Positions 30,332 through 39,761 of a stretch of 64,000 bases of DNA are shown in pieces. Below the pieces are notes generated by a model. It ran no database searches. It was not told the origin of the DNA and saw only the letters and a list, made by a program, of their open reading frames with translations. Where the stretch lies: assembly GCF_003600895.1 (NCBI RefSeq), contig NZ_QYRP01000002.1, forward strand, positions 2,790,001-2,854,000, read 5' to 3'. This stretch comes from Nocardioides cavernaquae (GTDB lineage: Bacteria; Actinomycetota; Actinomycetes; Propionibacteriales; Nocardioidaceae). How positions within the stretch are numbered: the stretch's first letter is position 1; the number at the start of each line of letters is the position of its first letter. Both the position numbers and the translations under genes were made by a program.

Positions 30332-31021
30332 CAATTCGACCGGACTCCCGCAGCGACCCCTGAAGGGGACGCTCCGACGCGTGCGCGCGTGGTCCGTTCG
30401 ATCGCCGAGCACGGGCCCCGCACGGCTGCCGACCTGGCCGCCGAGCTCGACCTGACCCCCGCGGCGGTGCGCCGTCACCTCGACCACCTGGCCGAGGCCG
30501 GCACCCTCGAGTCGGCCGAGCAGCACGTCATGCCCGGCACCCGTGGCCGCGGTCGCCCGGCACGCGTCTTCAAGCTGACGCCCGCGGGCCGTGACCAGCT
30601 CGAGAACCAGTACGACGACCTCGCCACGCAGGCGTTGCGGTTCCTCCGCGACACCCAGGGCGAGGAGGCAGTCGTCGCGTTCGCGCGCAAGCGCGTGGAG
30701 TTCATCGAGCGCGACTTCGCCGAGGTCACCACCGCCCGCCCGGAGCTGAGCCCGGCCGAGGCCCTGGCCGAGGTGCTGACCAGCGGTGGCTACGCCGCCG
30801 GCGTACGTCAGCTGCCGATCGGTGAGCAGCTGTGCCAGCAGCACTGCCCCGTGTCCCACGTGGCCCACGAGTTCCCGCAGCTGTGCGAGGCCGAGACCGA
30901 GGCTTTCAGCCACGTCCTCGGTCGTCACGTGCAGCGACTCGCGACCATCGCGCACGGCGACGGCGTGTGCACGACTTGCATTCCCCAGATCCCTGTCAAC
31001 AAGGACGGAGCGTCGACATGA
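30329..31021 (+). CDS. sufR: Fe-S cluster-sensing transcriptional regulator SufR
   Basis: 230 residues. The N-terminal winged helix-turn-helix reads [30 protein letters not shown]. The middle is helical and charged. The C-terminal region carries [28 protein letters not shown] and GVCTTCIPQ, the Cys set that binds an Fe-S cluster in SufR proteins. When clusters are scarce, the apo form releases the suf promoter. It overlaps sufB by 4 nt (ATGA), so it is the first gene of the suf operon. The GTG at 30329 lies within the putative operator. Confidence 0.92.
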   Translation: MQFDRTPAATPEGDAPTRARVVRSIAEHGPRTAADLAAELDLTPAAVRRHLDHLAEAGTLESAEQHVMPGTRGRGRPARVFKLTPAGRDQLENQYDDLATQALRFLRDTQGEEAVVAFARKRVEFIERDFAEVTTARPELSPAEALAEVLTSGGYAAGVRQLPIGEQLCQQHCPVSHVAHEFPQLCEAETEAFSHVLGRHVQRLATIAHGDGVCTTCIPQIPVNKDGAST

Positions 31022-32448
31022 CCGCGACCACCCCGAGCATCGAAGAACTCAACCCGGAGCTCAAGGGCATCGGCAAGTACGAGTTCGGCTGGGCCGACAA
31101 GAACGACGTCGGCGCCAACGCCAAGCGTGGGCTCAACGACGAGGTCGTGCGCGACATCTCCTCGAAGAAGTCCGAGCCGCAGTGGATGCTCGACCTCCGC
31201 CTGAAGGGCCTGAAGCTCTTCGGCCGCAAGCCCATGCCCAACTGGGGTTCTGACCTGTCGGGCATCGACTTCGACAACATCAAGTACTTCGTCCGGTCGA
31301 GCGAGAAGCAGGCCGCGACCTGGGACGACCTCCCCGAGGACATCAAGAACACCTACGACAAGCTCGGCATCCCGGAGGCGGAGAAGCAGCGCCTGGTCTC
31401 CGGTGTCGCCGCCCAGTACGAGTCCGAGGTCGTCTACCACTCGATCCGTGAGGACCTCGAGGAGCAGGGCGTGCTCTTCCTCGACACCGACACCGCGCTT
31501 CGCGAGCAGCCGGAGCTCTTCCAGGAGTACTTCGGCACGGTCATCCCGGTCGGCGACAACAAGTTCGCCGCGCTGAACACCGCCGTGTGGTCCGGTGGCT
31601 CGTTCATCTACGTGCCCAAGGGCGTCCACGTGGACATCCCGCTGCAGGCCTACTTCCGGATCAACACCGAGAACATGGGCCAGTTCGAGCGCACGCTGAT
31701 CATCGTCGACGAGGACGCCTACGTGCACTACGTCGAGGGCTGCACCGCGCCGATCTACTCGTCGGACTCGCTGCACTCCGCGGTCGTCGAGATCATCGTG
31801 AAGAAGGGTGGTCGTTGCCGCTACACGACCATCCAGAACTGGTCGAACAACGTCTACAACCTCGTCACCAAGCGCGCGGTCTGCGAAGCCGGCGCGACGA
31901 TGGAGTGGGTCGACGGCAACATCGGCTCCAAGGTCACCATGAAGTACCCCGCCGTCTACCTGATGGGCGAGCACGCCAAGGGCGAGACCCTGTCGATCGC
32001 CTTCGCGGGCGAGGGCCAGCACCAGGACGCCGGCGCCAAGATGGTGCACGCGGCTCCCCACACCTCTTCGTCGATCCTGTCGAAGTCGGTTGCGCGCGGC
32101 GGTGGCCGCACGTCGTACCGCGGTCTGATCCAGATCAACGAGGGTGCCTACGGCTCCAAGAGCAACGTGCTGTGCGACGCGCTCCTGGTCGACCAGATCT
32201 CGCGCTCGGACACGTACCCCTACGTCGACATCCGCGAGGACGACGTGTCGATGGGCCACGAGGCGTCCGTCTCGAAGGTCTCCGACGACCAGCTCTTCTA
32301 CCTCATGTCCCGTGGCATGGAGCAGGACGAGGCCATGGCGATGATCGTGCGCGGCTTCGTCGAGCCGATCGCGAAGGAGCTCCCGATGGAGTACGCCCTC
32401 GAGCTGAACCGGCTGATCGAGCTGCAGATGGAAGGCTCGGTCGGCTGA
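31018..32448 (+). CDS. sufB: Fe-S cluster assembly protein SufB
   Basis: 476 residues, full length. It is part of the SufBCD scaffold that builds Fe-S clusters. Conserved features: [19 protein letters not shown], the segment [21 protein letters not shown] with the family Cys, [20 protein letters not shown], and C-terminal [21 protein letters not shown]. The ATG at 31018 overlaps the sufR stop; longer in-frame starts lie inside sufR and are rejected. Confidence 0.97.
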   Translation: MTATTPSIEELNPELKGIGKYEFGWADKNDVGANAKRGLNDEVVRDISSKKSEPQWMLDLRLKGLKLFGRKPMPNWGSDLSGIDFDNIKYFVRSSEKQAATWDDLPEDIKNTYDKLGIPEAEKQRLVSGVAAQYESEVVYHSIREDLEEQGVLFLDTDTALREQPELFQEYFGTVIPVGDNKFAALNTAVWSGGSFIYVPKGVHVDIPLQAYFRINTENMGQFERTLIIVDEDAYVHYVEGCTAPIYSSDSLHSAVVEIIVKKGGRCRYTTIQNWSNNVYNLVTKRAVCEAGATMEWVDGNIGSKVTMKYPAVYLMGEHAKGETLSIAFAGEGQHQDAGAKMVHAAPHTSSSILSKSVARGGGRTSYRGLIQINEGAYGSKSNVLCDALLVDQISRSDTYPYVDIREDDVSMGHEASVSKVSDDQLFYLMSRGMEQDEAMAMIVRGFVEPIAKELPMEYALELNRLIELQMEGSVG

Positions 32449-32514
32449 CGCCGGCCCTCCCTCTCACTGGCCATCTCTCTGGCACCGCCTTCCCCGAATG
32501 ACGAAAGACCTGAC

Positions 32515-33720
32515 GTGACTGTTACTGCAGACAACCTCGCCGCTGCCCTGGAGCGGGTGGAGTCCCACCTCCACCCCGTGGGCTCGTTCGAGCTGGCCGA
32601 CCACACGGTTCCTACGGGCCGTGAGGAGATCTGGCGCTTCACGCCGATCAAGCGACTCCGTGGCCTCCACGACTCCGCGCCGCTCGGCGGCTCGGCCTAC
32701 GACGCCGTGATCGACGCGCCCTCGGGCGTGCTCGTCGACCGGCTCCACGGCACGGCCGCCGACGCCGTTCGCGGCACCAGTGGGTTCATCCCGATCGACC
32801 GGATCAGCGCTCGTGCCTGGGAGGCCGCAAAGCGCACCCTCTCGGTCCGGATCCCGACCGAGCTGGTTGCCGACGAGCCGATCTTCGTGACCCTCAAGGG
32901 CACTGCCACCGACGAGGACGAGGCGACCGCGACCCACGTCGTGCTCACCGCCGAGCCGTTCTCCAAGGCGACGGTCGTGTTCCGCTTCGAGGGCTCGATG
33001 ACGCTGGCCGACAACGTCGAGATCGTGGTCGGCGACGGCGCGCAGCTCACTGTCGTCTCCATCGACGACTGGGCCGACGACGCCGTCCACGTGGGCCACC
33101 GCCACATCAAGGTCGGCCGCGACGCCACCTTCAAGCACGTCGACGTCACGTTCGGCGGTGACGTGGTCCGCCACGACACCACCGCCGAGTACGCCGGCCC
33201 GGGCGGCTCCGTCGAGATGCTCGGCCTGTACTTCGCCGACGCCGGCCAGTACATCGAGCACCGTCTCTTCGTCGACCACACCGCGCCCAACACCAAGAGC
33301 CACGTGGTCTACAAGGGTGCGCTGCAGGGCGAGGGCGCCCACACGGTCTGGATCGGTAACGTCCTGATCCGCAAGGTCGCCGAGGGCATCGAGACCTACG
33401 AGGAGAACCGCAACCTGGTCCTCACCGACGGTTGCCGCGCCGACTCCGTGCCCAACCTGGAGATCGAGACCGGCGAGATCGAGGGCGCGGGCCACGCGTC
33501 CGCGACCGGCCGCTTCGACGACGAGCAGCTCTTCTACCTCCGCTCGCGCGGCATCGACGAGAAGGAAGCCCGCCGCCTGGTCGTGCACGGCTTCTTCAAC
33601 GACCTGATCCGCAAGATCGACGTGCCGGAGCTCGAGGAGAGCCTCTTCGCGACCGTCGAGGCCGAGCTGGCCAAGACCGTCCTCGCCGAGCTCGTCGAGC
33701 CGGCTGAGGCGAGCGCCTGA
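32515..33720 (+). CDS. sufD: Fe-S cluster assembly protein SufD
   Basis: 401 residues. A SufB paralogue that forms the SufBCD complex. Features: REEIWRFTPIKRLRGL near the N-terminus, a central beta-helix (VGDGAQLTVVSIDDWADDAVHVGHRHIKVGRDATFKHVDVTF), and C-terminal GHASATGRFDDEQLFYLRSRGIDEKEARRLVVHGFFNDL, the SufD signature with the conserved His. The GTG at 32515 follows a purine-rich CGAAAGACC. Its stop overlaps the next ATG by one base. Confidence 0.95.
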   Translation: MTVTADNLAAALERVESHLHPVGSFELADHTVPTGREEIWRFTPIKRLRGLHDSAPLGGSAYDAVIDAPSGVLVDRLHGTAADAVRGTSGFIPIDRISARAWEAAKRTLSVRIPTELVADEPIFVTLKGTATDEDEATATHVVLTAEPFSKATVVFRFEGSMTLADNVEIVVGDGAQLTVVSIDDWADDAVHVGHRHIKVGRDATFKHVDVTFGGDVVRHDTTAEYAGPGGSVEMLGLYFADAGQYIEHRLFVDHTAPNTKSHVVYKGALQGEGAHTVWIGNVLIRKVAEGIETYEENRNLVLTDGCRADSVPNLEIETGEIEGAGHASATGRFDDEQLFYLRSRGIDEKEARRLVVHGFFNDLIRKIDVPELEESLFATVEAELAKTVLAELVEPAEASA

Positions 33721-34070
33721 TGGCCTTCGTCCGCGCCTGCGCGCTTGCCGACGTGCCGACCGACGAGGCCCTCGCGGTCACCGTCGACCGCTACGACCTG
33801 GCGATCGCCCGCCACGAGGACGAGGTCTTCGCGCTGCAGGACCTCTGCTCGCACGCAGCCGTCGCGTTGAGCGAGGGCGAGGTCGAGGACTGCCGCATCG
33901 AGTGCTGGCTGCACGGCTCGCACTTCGACCTGCGCACCGGCAAGCCCACGTCGTTCCCTGCCACCGAGCCGGTCGCAACGTTCCCTGTGGAAATCAAGGA
34001 CGACGGCGACGGCGTCCGATCGATCTACGTCGACACGACGACCACGCTCAACGGCGTCCAGCCGAGCTGA
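33720..34070 (+). CDS. Rieske [2Fe-2S] ferredoxin-like protein in the suf operon
   Basis: 116 residues, a single Rieske domain with Cys43-x-His45 and Cys62-x2-His65 (LCSHAAVALSEG; ECWLHGSHFDL). No membrane helix or signal is present, so it is cytosolic, of the kind annotated as oxygenase ferredoxin subunit or NirD-like. TGATG links it to sufD (1-nt overlap), and sufC follows after 32 nt, so it is embedded in the operon. No oxygenase gene is nearby. A role in electron supply to cluster assembly is a reasonable inference. Confidence 0.88.
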   Translation: MAFVRACALADVPTDEALAVTVDRYDLAIARHEDEVFALQDLCSHAAVALSEGEVEDCRIECWLHGSHFDLRTGKPTSFPATEPVATFPVEIKDDGDGVRSIYVDTTTTLNGVQPS

Positions 34071-34102
34071 CCCCACAAATTTTTCGGAAGAGAGAGACAC
34101 AG

Positions 34103-34873
<771 letters not shown>

Positions 34874-34875
34874 TC

Positions 34876-36168
34876 ATGACTGGCGCCCCTGGCCAGCTGG
34901 CCCTCCCGGGCCTGCTCTCCGATCTGGAAGTGATCCGCAAGGACTTCCCGATCCTTGAGCGCACCCTCGCGGGTGGTCAGCCGCTGGTCTACCTCGACAG
35001 CGCGAACACCTCCCAGAAGCCCCAGATCGTCATCGACACGATGGTCGACCACCTGGAGCGTCACAACGCGAACATCGCGCGCGCCATGCACCAGCTCGGT
35101 GCGGAGTCGACCGAGGCGTTCGAGGAGGGTCGTGACAAGGTCGCGGCGTTCCTCGGTGCACCGTCGCGCGACGAGGTGATCTTCACGAAGAACGCCTCCG
35201 AGGCGATCAACCTGGTCGCCAACACGCTCGCCTGGTCGGGACCGTTCCAGGTGGGGCCGGGTGACGAGATCGTCATCACCGAGATGGAGCACCACTCCAA
35301 CATCGTGCCGTGGCAGCTGCTCACCGAGCGCACGGGCGCGACGCTGAAGTGGTTCGGGGTGACCGACGACGGCCAGCTGGACCTGTCCAACATCGACGAG
35401 CTGATCACCGAGCGCACCAAGGTCGTCTCCTTCACCTGGGTGTCCAACATGCTTGGCACGATCAACCCGGTGGCCGCGATCACGCGGCGTGCGCACGAGG
35501 TCGGCGCGCTCGTCGTCGTCGACGCGGCGCAGGCTGCTCCCGTGCTGCCGATCAACCTCGCAGGCATGGCCCCCGAGGAGCGCCCCGACTTCGTGGCCTT
35601 TACCGGTCACAAGGTCGTCGGCCCGACCGGCATCGGCGTCCTGTGGGGCCGCGGCGACGTGCTTGCCCAGCTGCCTCCGTTCCTCGGCGGCGGGGAGATG
35701 ATCGCCACGGTGACGATGGCGAAGTCGACGTACGCCGGGATCCCGCACCGCTTCGAGGCCGGCACCCCGCCGATCGTCGAAGCCGTCGGTCTCGGTGCCG
35801 CGGTCGAGTACCTCGGCCATGTCGGGCTGGACCGGATCCACGCCCACGAGCAGGCGATCACCGGCTACGCGCTCGCTGGCCTGCGGACGATTCCCGGGCT
35901 GACCATCCTGGGCCCCGCTGACGCAGCGGCTCGTGGTGGCGCGATCTCCTTCGAGCTCGAGGGCGTGCACCCGCACGACATCGCCCAGGTGCTCGACAGC
36001 CGCGGCGTCGCCGTGCGCGCCGGGCACCACTGCGCCAAGCCGGCGCACCAGCGCTTCGGCGTCCAGGCCTCAACGCGGATGTCGTCGTACCTCTACACGA
36101 CCCCGGCCGAGATCGACGCGTTGGTCGACGGCCTGGAATACACCCGCTCTTACTTCAAGTTGGTGTGA
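34876..36168 (+). CDS. sufS: Cysteine desulfurase SufS
   Basis: 430 residues, a PLP-dependent class V aminotransferase-fold enzyme. It supplies sulfur by converting cysteine to alanine plus enzyme-bound persulfide. VYLDSANTSQKP; EMEHHSNIVPWQ; VVDAAQAAPVLP with the PLP Asp; FTGHKVVGPTGIGVLW with the Schiff-base Lys; and RAGHHCAKPAHQRFG with the catalytic Cys. The N-terminus is slightly extended (about 15 residues, TGAPGQLALPGL). The 4-nt overlap with sufU implies tight coupling to its sulfur acceptor. Confidence 0.96.
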   Translation: MTGAPGQLALPGLLSDLEVIRKDFPILERTLAGGQPLVYLDSANTSQKPQIVIDTMVDHLERHNANIARAMHQLGAESTEAFEEGRDKVAAFLGAPSRDEVIFTKNASEAINLVANTLAWSGPFQVGPGDEIVITEMEHHSNIVPWQLLTERTGATLKWFGVTDDGQLDLSNIDELITERTKVVSFTWVSNMLGTINPVAAITRRAHEVGALVVVDAAQAAPVLPINLAGMAPEERPDFVAFTGHKVVGPTGIGVLWGRGDVLAQLPPFLGGGEMIATVTMAKSTYAGIPHRFEAGTPPIVEAVGLGAAVEYLGHVGLDRIHAHEQAITGYALAGLRTIPGLTILGPADAAARGGAISFELEGVHPHDIAQVLDSRGVAVRAGHHCAKPAHQRFGVQASTRMSSYLYTTPAEIDALVDGLEYTRSYFKLV

Positions 36169-36623
36169 GCACGATGGATCTCGATGCGCTGTACCAGGAC
36201 ATCATCCTGGACCACTACAAGAACCCACTCCACAAGGGCCTGCGGGACCCCTTCGAGGCAGAGGTGCACCACGTCAACCCCACGTGCGGTGACGAGATCA
36301 CGCTGCGCGTGCACCTGAGCAACGGTGTGGTGGAGGACGTCTCCTACGACTCGATGGGTTGCTCGATCTCCCAGGCGTCGGCCTCCGTGCTGGCGGACCT
36401 GGTGATCGGCAAGACCGTCGACGAGGCGATGGGCATCCACGAGACGTTCCAGACGCTGATGCAGGGCAAGGGCAAGATCGAACCCGACGAGGACGTGCTG
36501 GAGGACGGCATCGCCTTCGCGGGTGTAGCGAAGTTCCCGGCACGCGTGAAGTGCGCTTTGCTGTCATGGATGGCGTGGAAGGACGCGACGGCTCAGATCG
36601 TCGCCCAGGAGGAGAACGCATGA
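36165..36623 (+). CDS. sufU: Sulfur-transfer protein SufU
   Basis: 152 residues, IscU-like fold with zinc. It accepts persulfide sulfur from SufS. Ligands: NPTCGDEITLRV (Cys and Asp), SMGCSISQASASVL (Cys), and PARVKCALLSW (Cys). The insertion between the second and third Cys is characteristic of SufU rather than IscU. The GTG at 36165 overlaps the sufS stop; an ATG at 36174 is the alternative and would lose only three residues. Confidence 0.95.
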   Translation: MSTMDLDALYQDIILDHYKNPLHKGLRDPFEAEVHHVNPTCGDEITLRVHLSNGVVEDVSYDSMGCSISQASASVLADLVIGKTVDEAMGIHETFQTLMQGKGKIEPDEDVLEDGIAFAGVAKFPARVKCALLSWMAWKDATAQIVAQEENA

Positions 36624-36931
36624 GCACCACCACGGTCGAAGAGGTCACCGAGGCGATGAAGGACGTCGTCGACCCCGAGCTCGGGATCAACGTCGTCGAC
36701 CTGGGCCTGGTCTACGGCGTCCACGTCGAGGGCACCAACGTCACTCTCGACATGACGCTGACGTCCGCGGCCTGCCCGCTGACCGACGTCATCACCGACC
36801 AGACCAACGCCGCACTCGAGGGACTCGCCTCCGAGGTCGCGATCAACTGGGTCTGGATGCCGCCGTGGGGCCCGGACAAGATCACCGACGACGGCCGCGA
36901 GCAGCTGCGCGCCCTCGGCTTCAACGTCTGA
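36620..36931 (+). CDS. sufT: Fe-S assembly factor SufT (MIP18/DUF59 family)
   Basis: 103 residues. DUF59 signature: EAMKDVVDPELGINVVDLGLVYGV and MTLTSAACPLTDVITDQTNAAL, with the conserved Cys, then WVWMPPWGPDKITDDGREQLRALGF. It supports maturation of Fe-S proteins in actinobacteria and staphylococci. It overlaps sufU by 4 nt (ATGA) and ends the operon sufR-B-D-Rieske-C-S-U-T. Confidence 0.92.
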   Translation: MSTTTVEEVTEAMKDVVDPELGINVVDLGLVYGVHVEGTNVTLDMTLTSAACPLTDVITDQTNAALEGLASEVAINWVWMPPWGPDKITDDGREQLRALGFNV

Positions 36932-36946
36932 CCGATACCTCCGGAC

Positions 36947-36952
36947 TAGGTT
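36947..36952 (+). promoter_or_regulatory. -10 hexamer TAGGTT of the ASCH gene
   Basis: TAGGTT is followed by 6 nt and the ATG at 36959; a leaderless promoter separating this gene from the suf operon. Confidence 0.58.
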
Positions 36953-36958
36953 GGGCGT

Positions 36959-37438
36959 ATGGCAGAGGACGCGCTCAACCACTTCTGGAACCTGGCGCGC
37001 GAGCACGCGCGCCTGGTGGACATCCCGGGCTACTTCGGCGCGACGCCTCTGGGCGCCGTGCCGCCACCAGCATGGTCCTTCGGGGACAGCGCGGAGCTCG
37101 CTGACCGCCTGCTGCGCCTGGTGCTCGACGGCACCAAGACCGCGACCGCGAGCCTTGCGTCCGACTACGCCGCGGAGGACGAGCCGCTGCCCGAACCCGG
37201 GACGCTCGGCATCGTGATCGACGGTGCGGGCAACCCGCGGGCTCTGCTCGCGACCACGGAGGTGCGGGTGGTCCCGTTTGCCGACGTCGACGCGGAGCAT
37301 GCGTGGCTCGAGGGGGAGGGCGACCGCGCGCTGGCGACCTGGCGGGCCGACCACGCGCGCTTCTTCGGGTGCTCCGCAGACGAGGCACCCGGGCCGGACG
37401 TCGTGCTCGAGCGGTTCGCGGTCATCTACCAGCAGTGA
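36959..37438 (+). CDS. ASCH-domain protein
   Basis: 159 residues. The ASCH (PUA-like) barrel is visible: FGDSAELADRLLRLVLDGTKTATASL, EPLPEPGTLGIVIDG, ALLATTEVRVVPFADVDAEHAWLEGEGD, then WRADHARFFG. The KTATAS segment and the ending VVLERFAVIY are family hallmarks. ASCH proteins are thought to bind RNA or modified nucleosides; some relatives hydrolyse acylated cytidine. It ends exactly where the convergent PIG-L gene ends, with no base between the stop codons. Confidence 0.85.
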   Translation: MAEDALNHFWNLAREHARLVDIPGYFGATPLGAVPPPAWSFGDSAELADRLLRLVLDGTKTATASLASDYAAEDEPLPEPGTLGIVIDGAGNPRALLATTEVRVVPFADVDAEHAWLEGEGDRALATWRADHARFFGCSADEAPGPDVVLERFAVIYQQ

Positions 37439-38179
37439 CTACATCTCGATCGGGGCCTGGAAGTCCCACGCGCGGAAGAGCACCGCGTTCGGCACCCCCA
37501 TCGCCTGGCCCTGTGCCGTGGTGATCCACTCGATCAGGTCGCGGGGCGCCGGGTGCCAGGGGAGCGCGGCGAGGTAGGCCTCGTGCGCCTCGAGCGAGGC
37601 GACGCCAGCCTCGATCGGGGCACCGGTCACGTCGACGCCGTGTGTCGGGTTGTCGGCACCGCTGACGATGAACCAGCGGGGGCTGTGGGGCGTGAGCCCC
37701 TCGTCGACCAGGTCGGTGAAGACCCAGCGGTTGCCCGCGTCGCGCACGGCGTCAAGGGTTGCCAGGCCGGCAGCACGGTGGTCAGCCTGGTTGAGCATGC
37801 CCATGAACTCCACGTCCCACGCGCCGGTGACGACGGCGTCGGGGCGGAACTCGCGGATCGCTCGGGCGATGTCGCGGCGCAGGTCGAGCCCGTAGACCAG
37901 CATCCCGTCCGGGTGCTCCAGGAAGTCGACCCGCTCGACACCGACGGCACGACAGCCGGTCCGCTGCTCCTCCATCCGGAGGCGCGCGGTCTCCTCGGGT
38001 TGCATCGTGTCGATGCCCGCCTCGCCGCGGGTCAGCAGCAGGTAACGGACCTCGACACCGGACGCCGTCCACGCGGCAACGGCCGCCGACGCGCCGTATT
38101 CCATGTCGTCAGGATGCGCGACCACGCAGAGCACACGCTCGAAGGTGTCGCTGGGCAGTGCAGGCAGGAGCTCGGTCAT
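37439..38179 (-). CDS. PIG-L family deacetylase
   Basis: 246 residues. N-terminal VLCVVAHPDDMEYGASAAV is the zinc-binding AHPDD motif of the LmbE/PIG-L family; a later His is in GMLNQADHRAAGLATLD. RGEAGIDTMQPEETARLRMEEQ is conserved in the mycothiol-type (MshB/Mca) and related amidases. It hydrolyses an N-acetyl or amide group from an amino sugar conjugate; I cannot tell whether the substrate is a mycothiol precursor or conjugate. Leaderless behind TACCTT. Confidence 0.88.
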   Translation of the reverse strand: MTELLPALPSDTFERVLCVVAHPDDMEYGASAAVAAWTASGVEVRYLLLTRGEAGIDTMQPEETARLRMEEQRTGCRAVGVERVDFLEHPDGMLVYGLDLRRDIARAIREFRPDAVVTGAWDVEFMGMLNQADHRAAGLATLDAVRDAGNRWVFTDLVDEGLTPHSPRWFIVSGADNPTHGVDVTGAPIEAGVASLEAHEAYLAALPWHPAPRDLIEWITTAQGQAMGVPNAVLFRAWDFQAPIEM

Positions 38180-38186
38180 GCCTTCG

Positions 38187-38192
38187 AAGGTA
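38187..38192 (-). promoter_or_regulatory. -10 hexamer TACCTT of the PIG-L gene
   Basis: TACCTT on the minus strand ends 7 nt before the ATG at 38179. Confidence 0.5.
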
Positions 38193-38207
38193 GACCTCGC
38201 CGACCGC

Positions 38208-38213
38208 TAGCGT
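38208..38213 (+). promoter_or_regulatory. -10 hexamer TAGCGT of the acVLRF1 gene
   Basis: TAGCGT ends 8 nt before the GTG at 38222. The divergent PIG-L promoter is only 15 nt away. Confidence 0.5.
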
Positions 38214-38221
38214 CAGGGGTT

Positions 38222-38836
38222 GTGAACACCGTCTTCGTGCCGCCGCCCCGGTTGCCCCGCTGGGTGGCCAACTTCGCCGAGGGCCACGGCGGGGCGACCT
38301 ACACGCTGGCCGACGGCGCCCTACGAGGCGACGCGAGCGACCGCTCGTGGTTCGTGGCGCGGTTGCCCTTCGACGCGGCGTACACGGGGGAGCCGGAGGC
38401 GACTGGCTTCGCGGCGGCCGCAGAGCAGGCGGTTCCGGCTGACTGGGGCGTGCTGCTGGTCAGGAAGGGCGGCTTCGCGGTCGCACGGCTCGCCGGGACG
38501 ACGGTGGGGGAGAGCAAGACCGGGCAGCGCCATGTCCAGGGGCGCACCAAGGCAGGGGGCCAGAGCCAGCAGCGATTCGCCCGCAGGCGCGACAACCAGG
38601 CGCGTCAGGCGTACGACGCGGCGGCAGGCCATGCCGCGCGGATCCTCGGCGGGTTGACCGGCCCGGTCGTCGTCGGCGGTGACCGGACAGCCGTCGAGGC
38701 CGTGCTCGAGGAGCCCGCTCTGCGCTCCCTTTCCGTCAAGGGGCCCTTCCTCACGGTCCCTGATCCGCGCCGCAGCGTGCTCGAGGAGGCGATCGTGCGG
38801 GCAATCTCTGTCCAGGTCCACGTCGTCAATGCCTGA
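38222..38836 (+). CDS. acVLRF1-family release factor-like / peptidyl-tRNA hydrolase protein
   Basis: 204 residues. The key region GQRHVQGRTKAGGQSQQRF (about 100-118) followed by ARRRDNQARQAYDAAAGHA carries the GGQ/GGS-type loop seen in eRF1 and Vms1-like VLRF1 domains. The C-terminus GLTGPVVVGGDRTAVEAVLEEPAL continues the eRF1 domain 2-like fold. Actinobacterial VLRF1 proteins are predicted to cut peptidyl-tRNA on stalled ribosomes or large subunits. No other domain is attached. The true start is GTG 38222; in-frame codons continue upstream across the divergent gene but lack support. An APH-fold kinase gene follows. Confidence 0.85.
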   Translation: MNTVFVPPPRLPRWVANFAEGHGGATYTLADGALRGDASDRSWFVARLPFDAAYTGEPEATGFAAAAEQAVPADWGVLLVRKGGFAVARLAGTTVGESKTGQRHVQGRTKAGGQSQQRFARRRDNQARQAYDAAAGHAARILGGLTGPVVVGGDRTAVEAVLEEPALRSLSVKGPFLTVPDPRRSVLEEAIVRAISVQVHVVNA

Positions 38837-38855
38837 CGTGGGCCCCCATCGCCGC

Positions 38856-38861
38856 TAGCCT
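38856..38861 (+). promoter_or_regulatory. -10 hexamer TAGCCT of the APH-fold gene
   Basis: TAGCCT is followed by 6 nt and the ATG at 38868; leaderless arrangement. Confidence 0.55.
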
Positions 38862-38867
38862 GCGGCC

Positions 38868-39758
38868 ATGTGGCAGCCCGAGGCGCACTGGCAGCGCCTG
38901 CAGAGCGGGATGGGTGCGTCGACGCTCGGCGTCTGGCGTGACGGTGACCTGATCATCAAGCGGCTCACCGCTCCGACCCCGGATGACGCGCCTGAGCTGG
39001 AGATGCGGCGCCACGCGGCGTACTGGCGGCGAGCTGCTGACGTGGCCGCTTCCGGTGTCGTCGAGGCGACGCCCGGGCTCCGGGGGCCGGCAGTGGCGCG
39101 GATGGACGAGGATTCCGAAGGGGTCACCTTCGCCTATGCCGCGGTCGAGCCGGTGCATCTCACTGGTCCGTTCGTTGCCCGAGCCCTCGGGCGCTTCGCG
39201 GGTGCCGAGATCGGGGATCACGGCTGGCTCGCGCACAACCAGCTCGCGGACCGGCTGGCCACCACGGAGCGACGGGGTGGCTGGACGACACTCGCGCGGA
39301 CCACGGTCGCTGACCTCGCGGACCGGCTCTGGTCGCGCCGTGCCCACTTCCTGACGGCCATCGCGGAGCTGCCGCAGGTGCCCCAGCACGGGGACCCGGT
39401 CCCGGCCAACCTGCTGGGCCGTGACGGTGAGGACGTCCTCGCCATCGACTGGTCCAACCTGGGCCGTGGCCCCGTCGGCGCCGACCTCGGCTACTGGTCG
39501 CTCTCCGCGCGTGAGGACTTCGACGTCCTCCTCCAGGCGTACGTCGAGGGGTTGCCGCCCGGCGTCGGCAGCATCGACCAAGCCCGGCTCGGGGCCCAGG
39601 TGACCGCGGTCTACACCGCGCTGTCGCGGGCGGACTGGGCCCTGGCGCGTGCTGCCGAGGGGGACGGTGCGCTCGCGGCGAAGTACCGCCACCCGAGCGT
39701 GGCGCCGTACCTCACCGCGTTGCAGCGTCAGTTCCCGCAGCTGGAGGCGTTGATCTGA
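38868..39758 (+). CDS. Aminoglycoside phosphotransferase-fold (APH) kinase-like protein
   Basis: 296 residues. The C-lobe shows VPQHGDPVPANLLG (catalytic loop HGD..xxN) and VLAIDWSNLGRGPVGADLG (Mg-binding Asp in the DFG position). The N-lobe has GDLIIKRL with the likely ATP Lys. Such proteins phosphorylate small molecules, sugars or antibiotics; the family alone does not imply resistance. It is leaderless, follows the acVLRF1 gene by 31 nt, and converges on the zinc metallopeptidase with 3 nt between stops. Confidence 0.82.
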   Translation: MWQPEAHWQRLQSGMGASTLGVWRDGDLIIKRLTAPTPDDAPELEMRRHAAYWRRAADVAASGVVEATPGLRGPAVARMDEDSEGVTFAYAAVEPVHLTGPFVARALGRFAGAEIGDHGWLAHNQLADRLATTERRGGWTTLARTTVADLADRLWSRRAHFLTAIAELPQVPQHGDPVPANLLGRDGEDVLAIDWSNLGRGPVGADLGYWSLSAREDFDVLLQAYVEGLPPGVGSIDQARLGAQVTAVYTALSRADWALARAAEGDGALAAKYRHPSVAPYLTALQRQFPQLEALI

Positions 39759-39761
39759 GGC

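Noticed and set aside
30832..31017. N-terminal extension of sufB inside sufR
   Set aside because: The ATG at 31018 has the classic ATGA overlap and a normal SufB N-terminus; the upstream frame is Arg/Ala-rich.
38868..39758. Reading the APH-fold gene as an aminoglycoside resistance gene
   Set aside because: Only the generic kinase motifs are visible; the fold is common for many small-molecule kinases.
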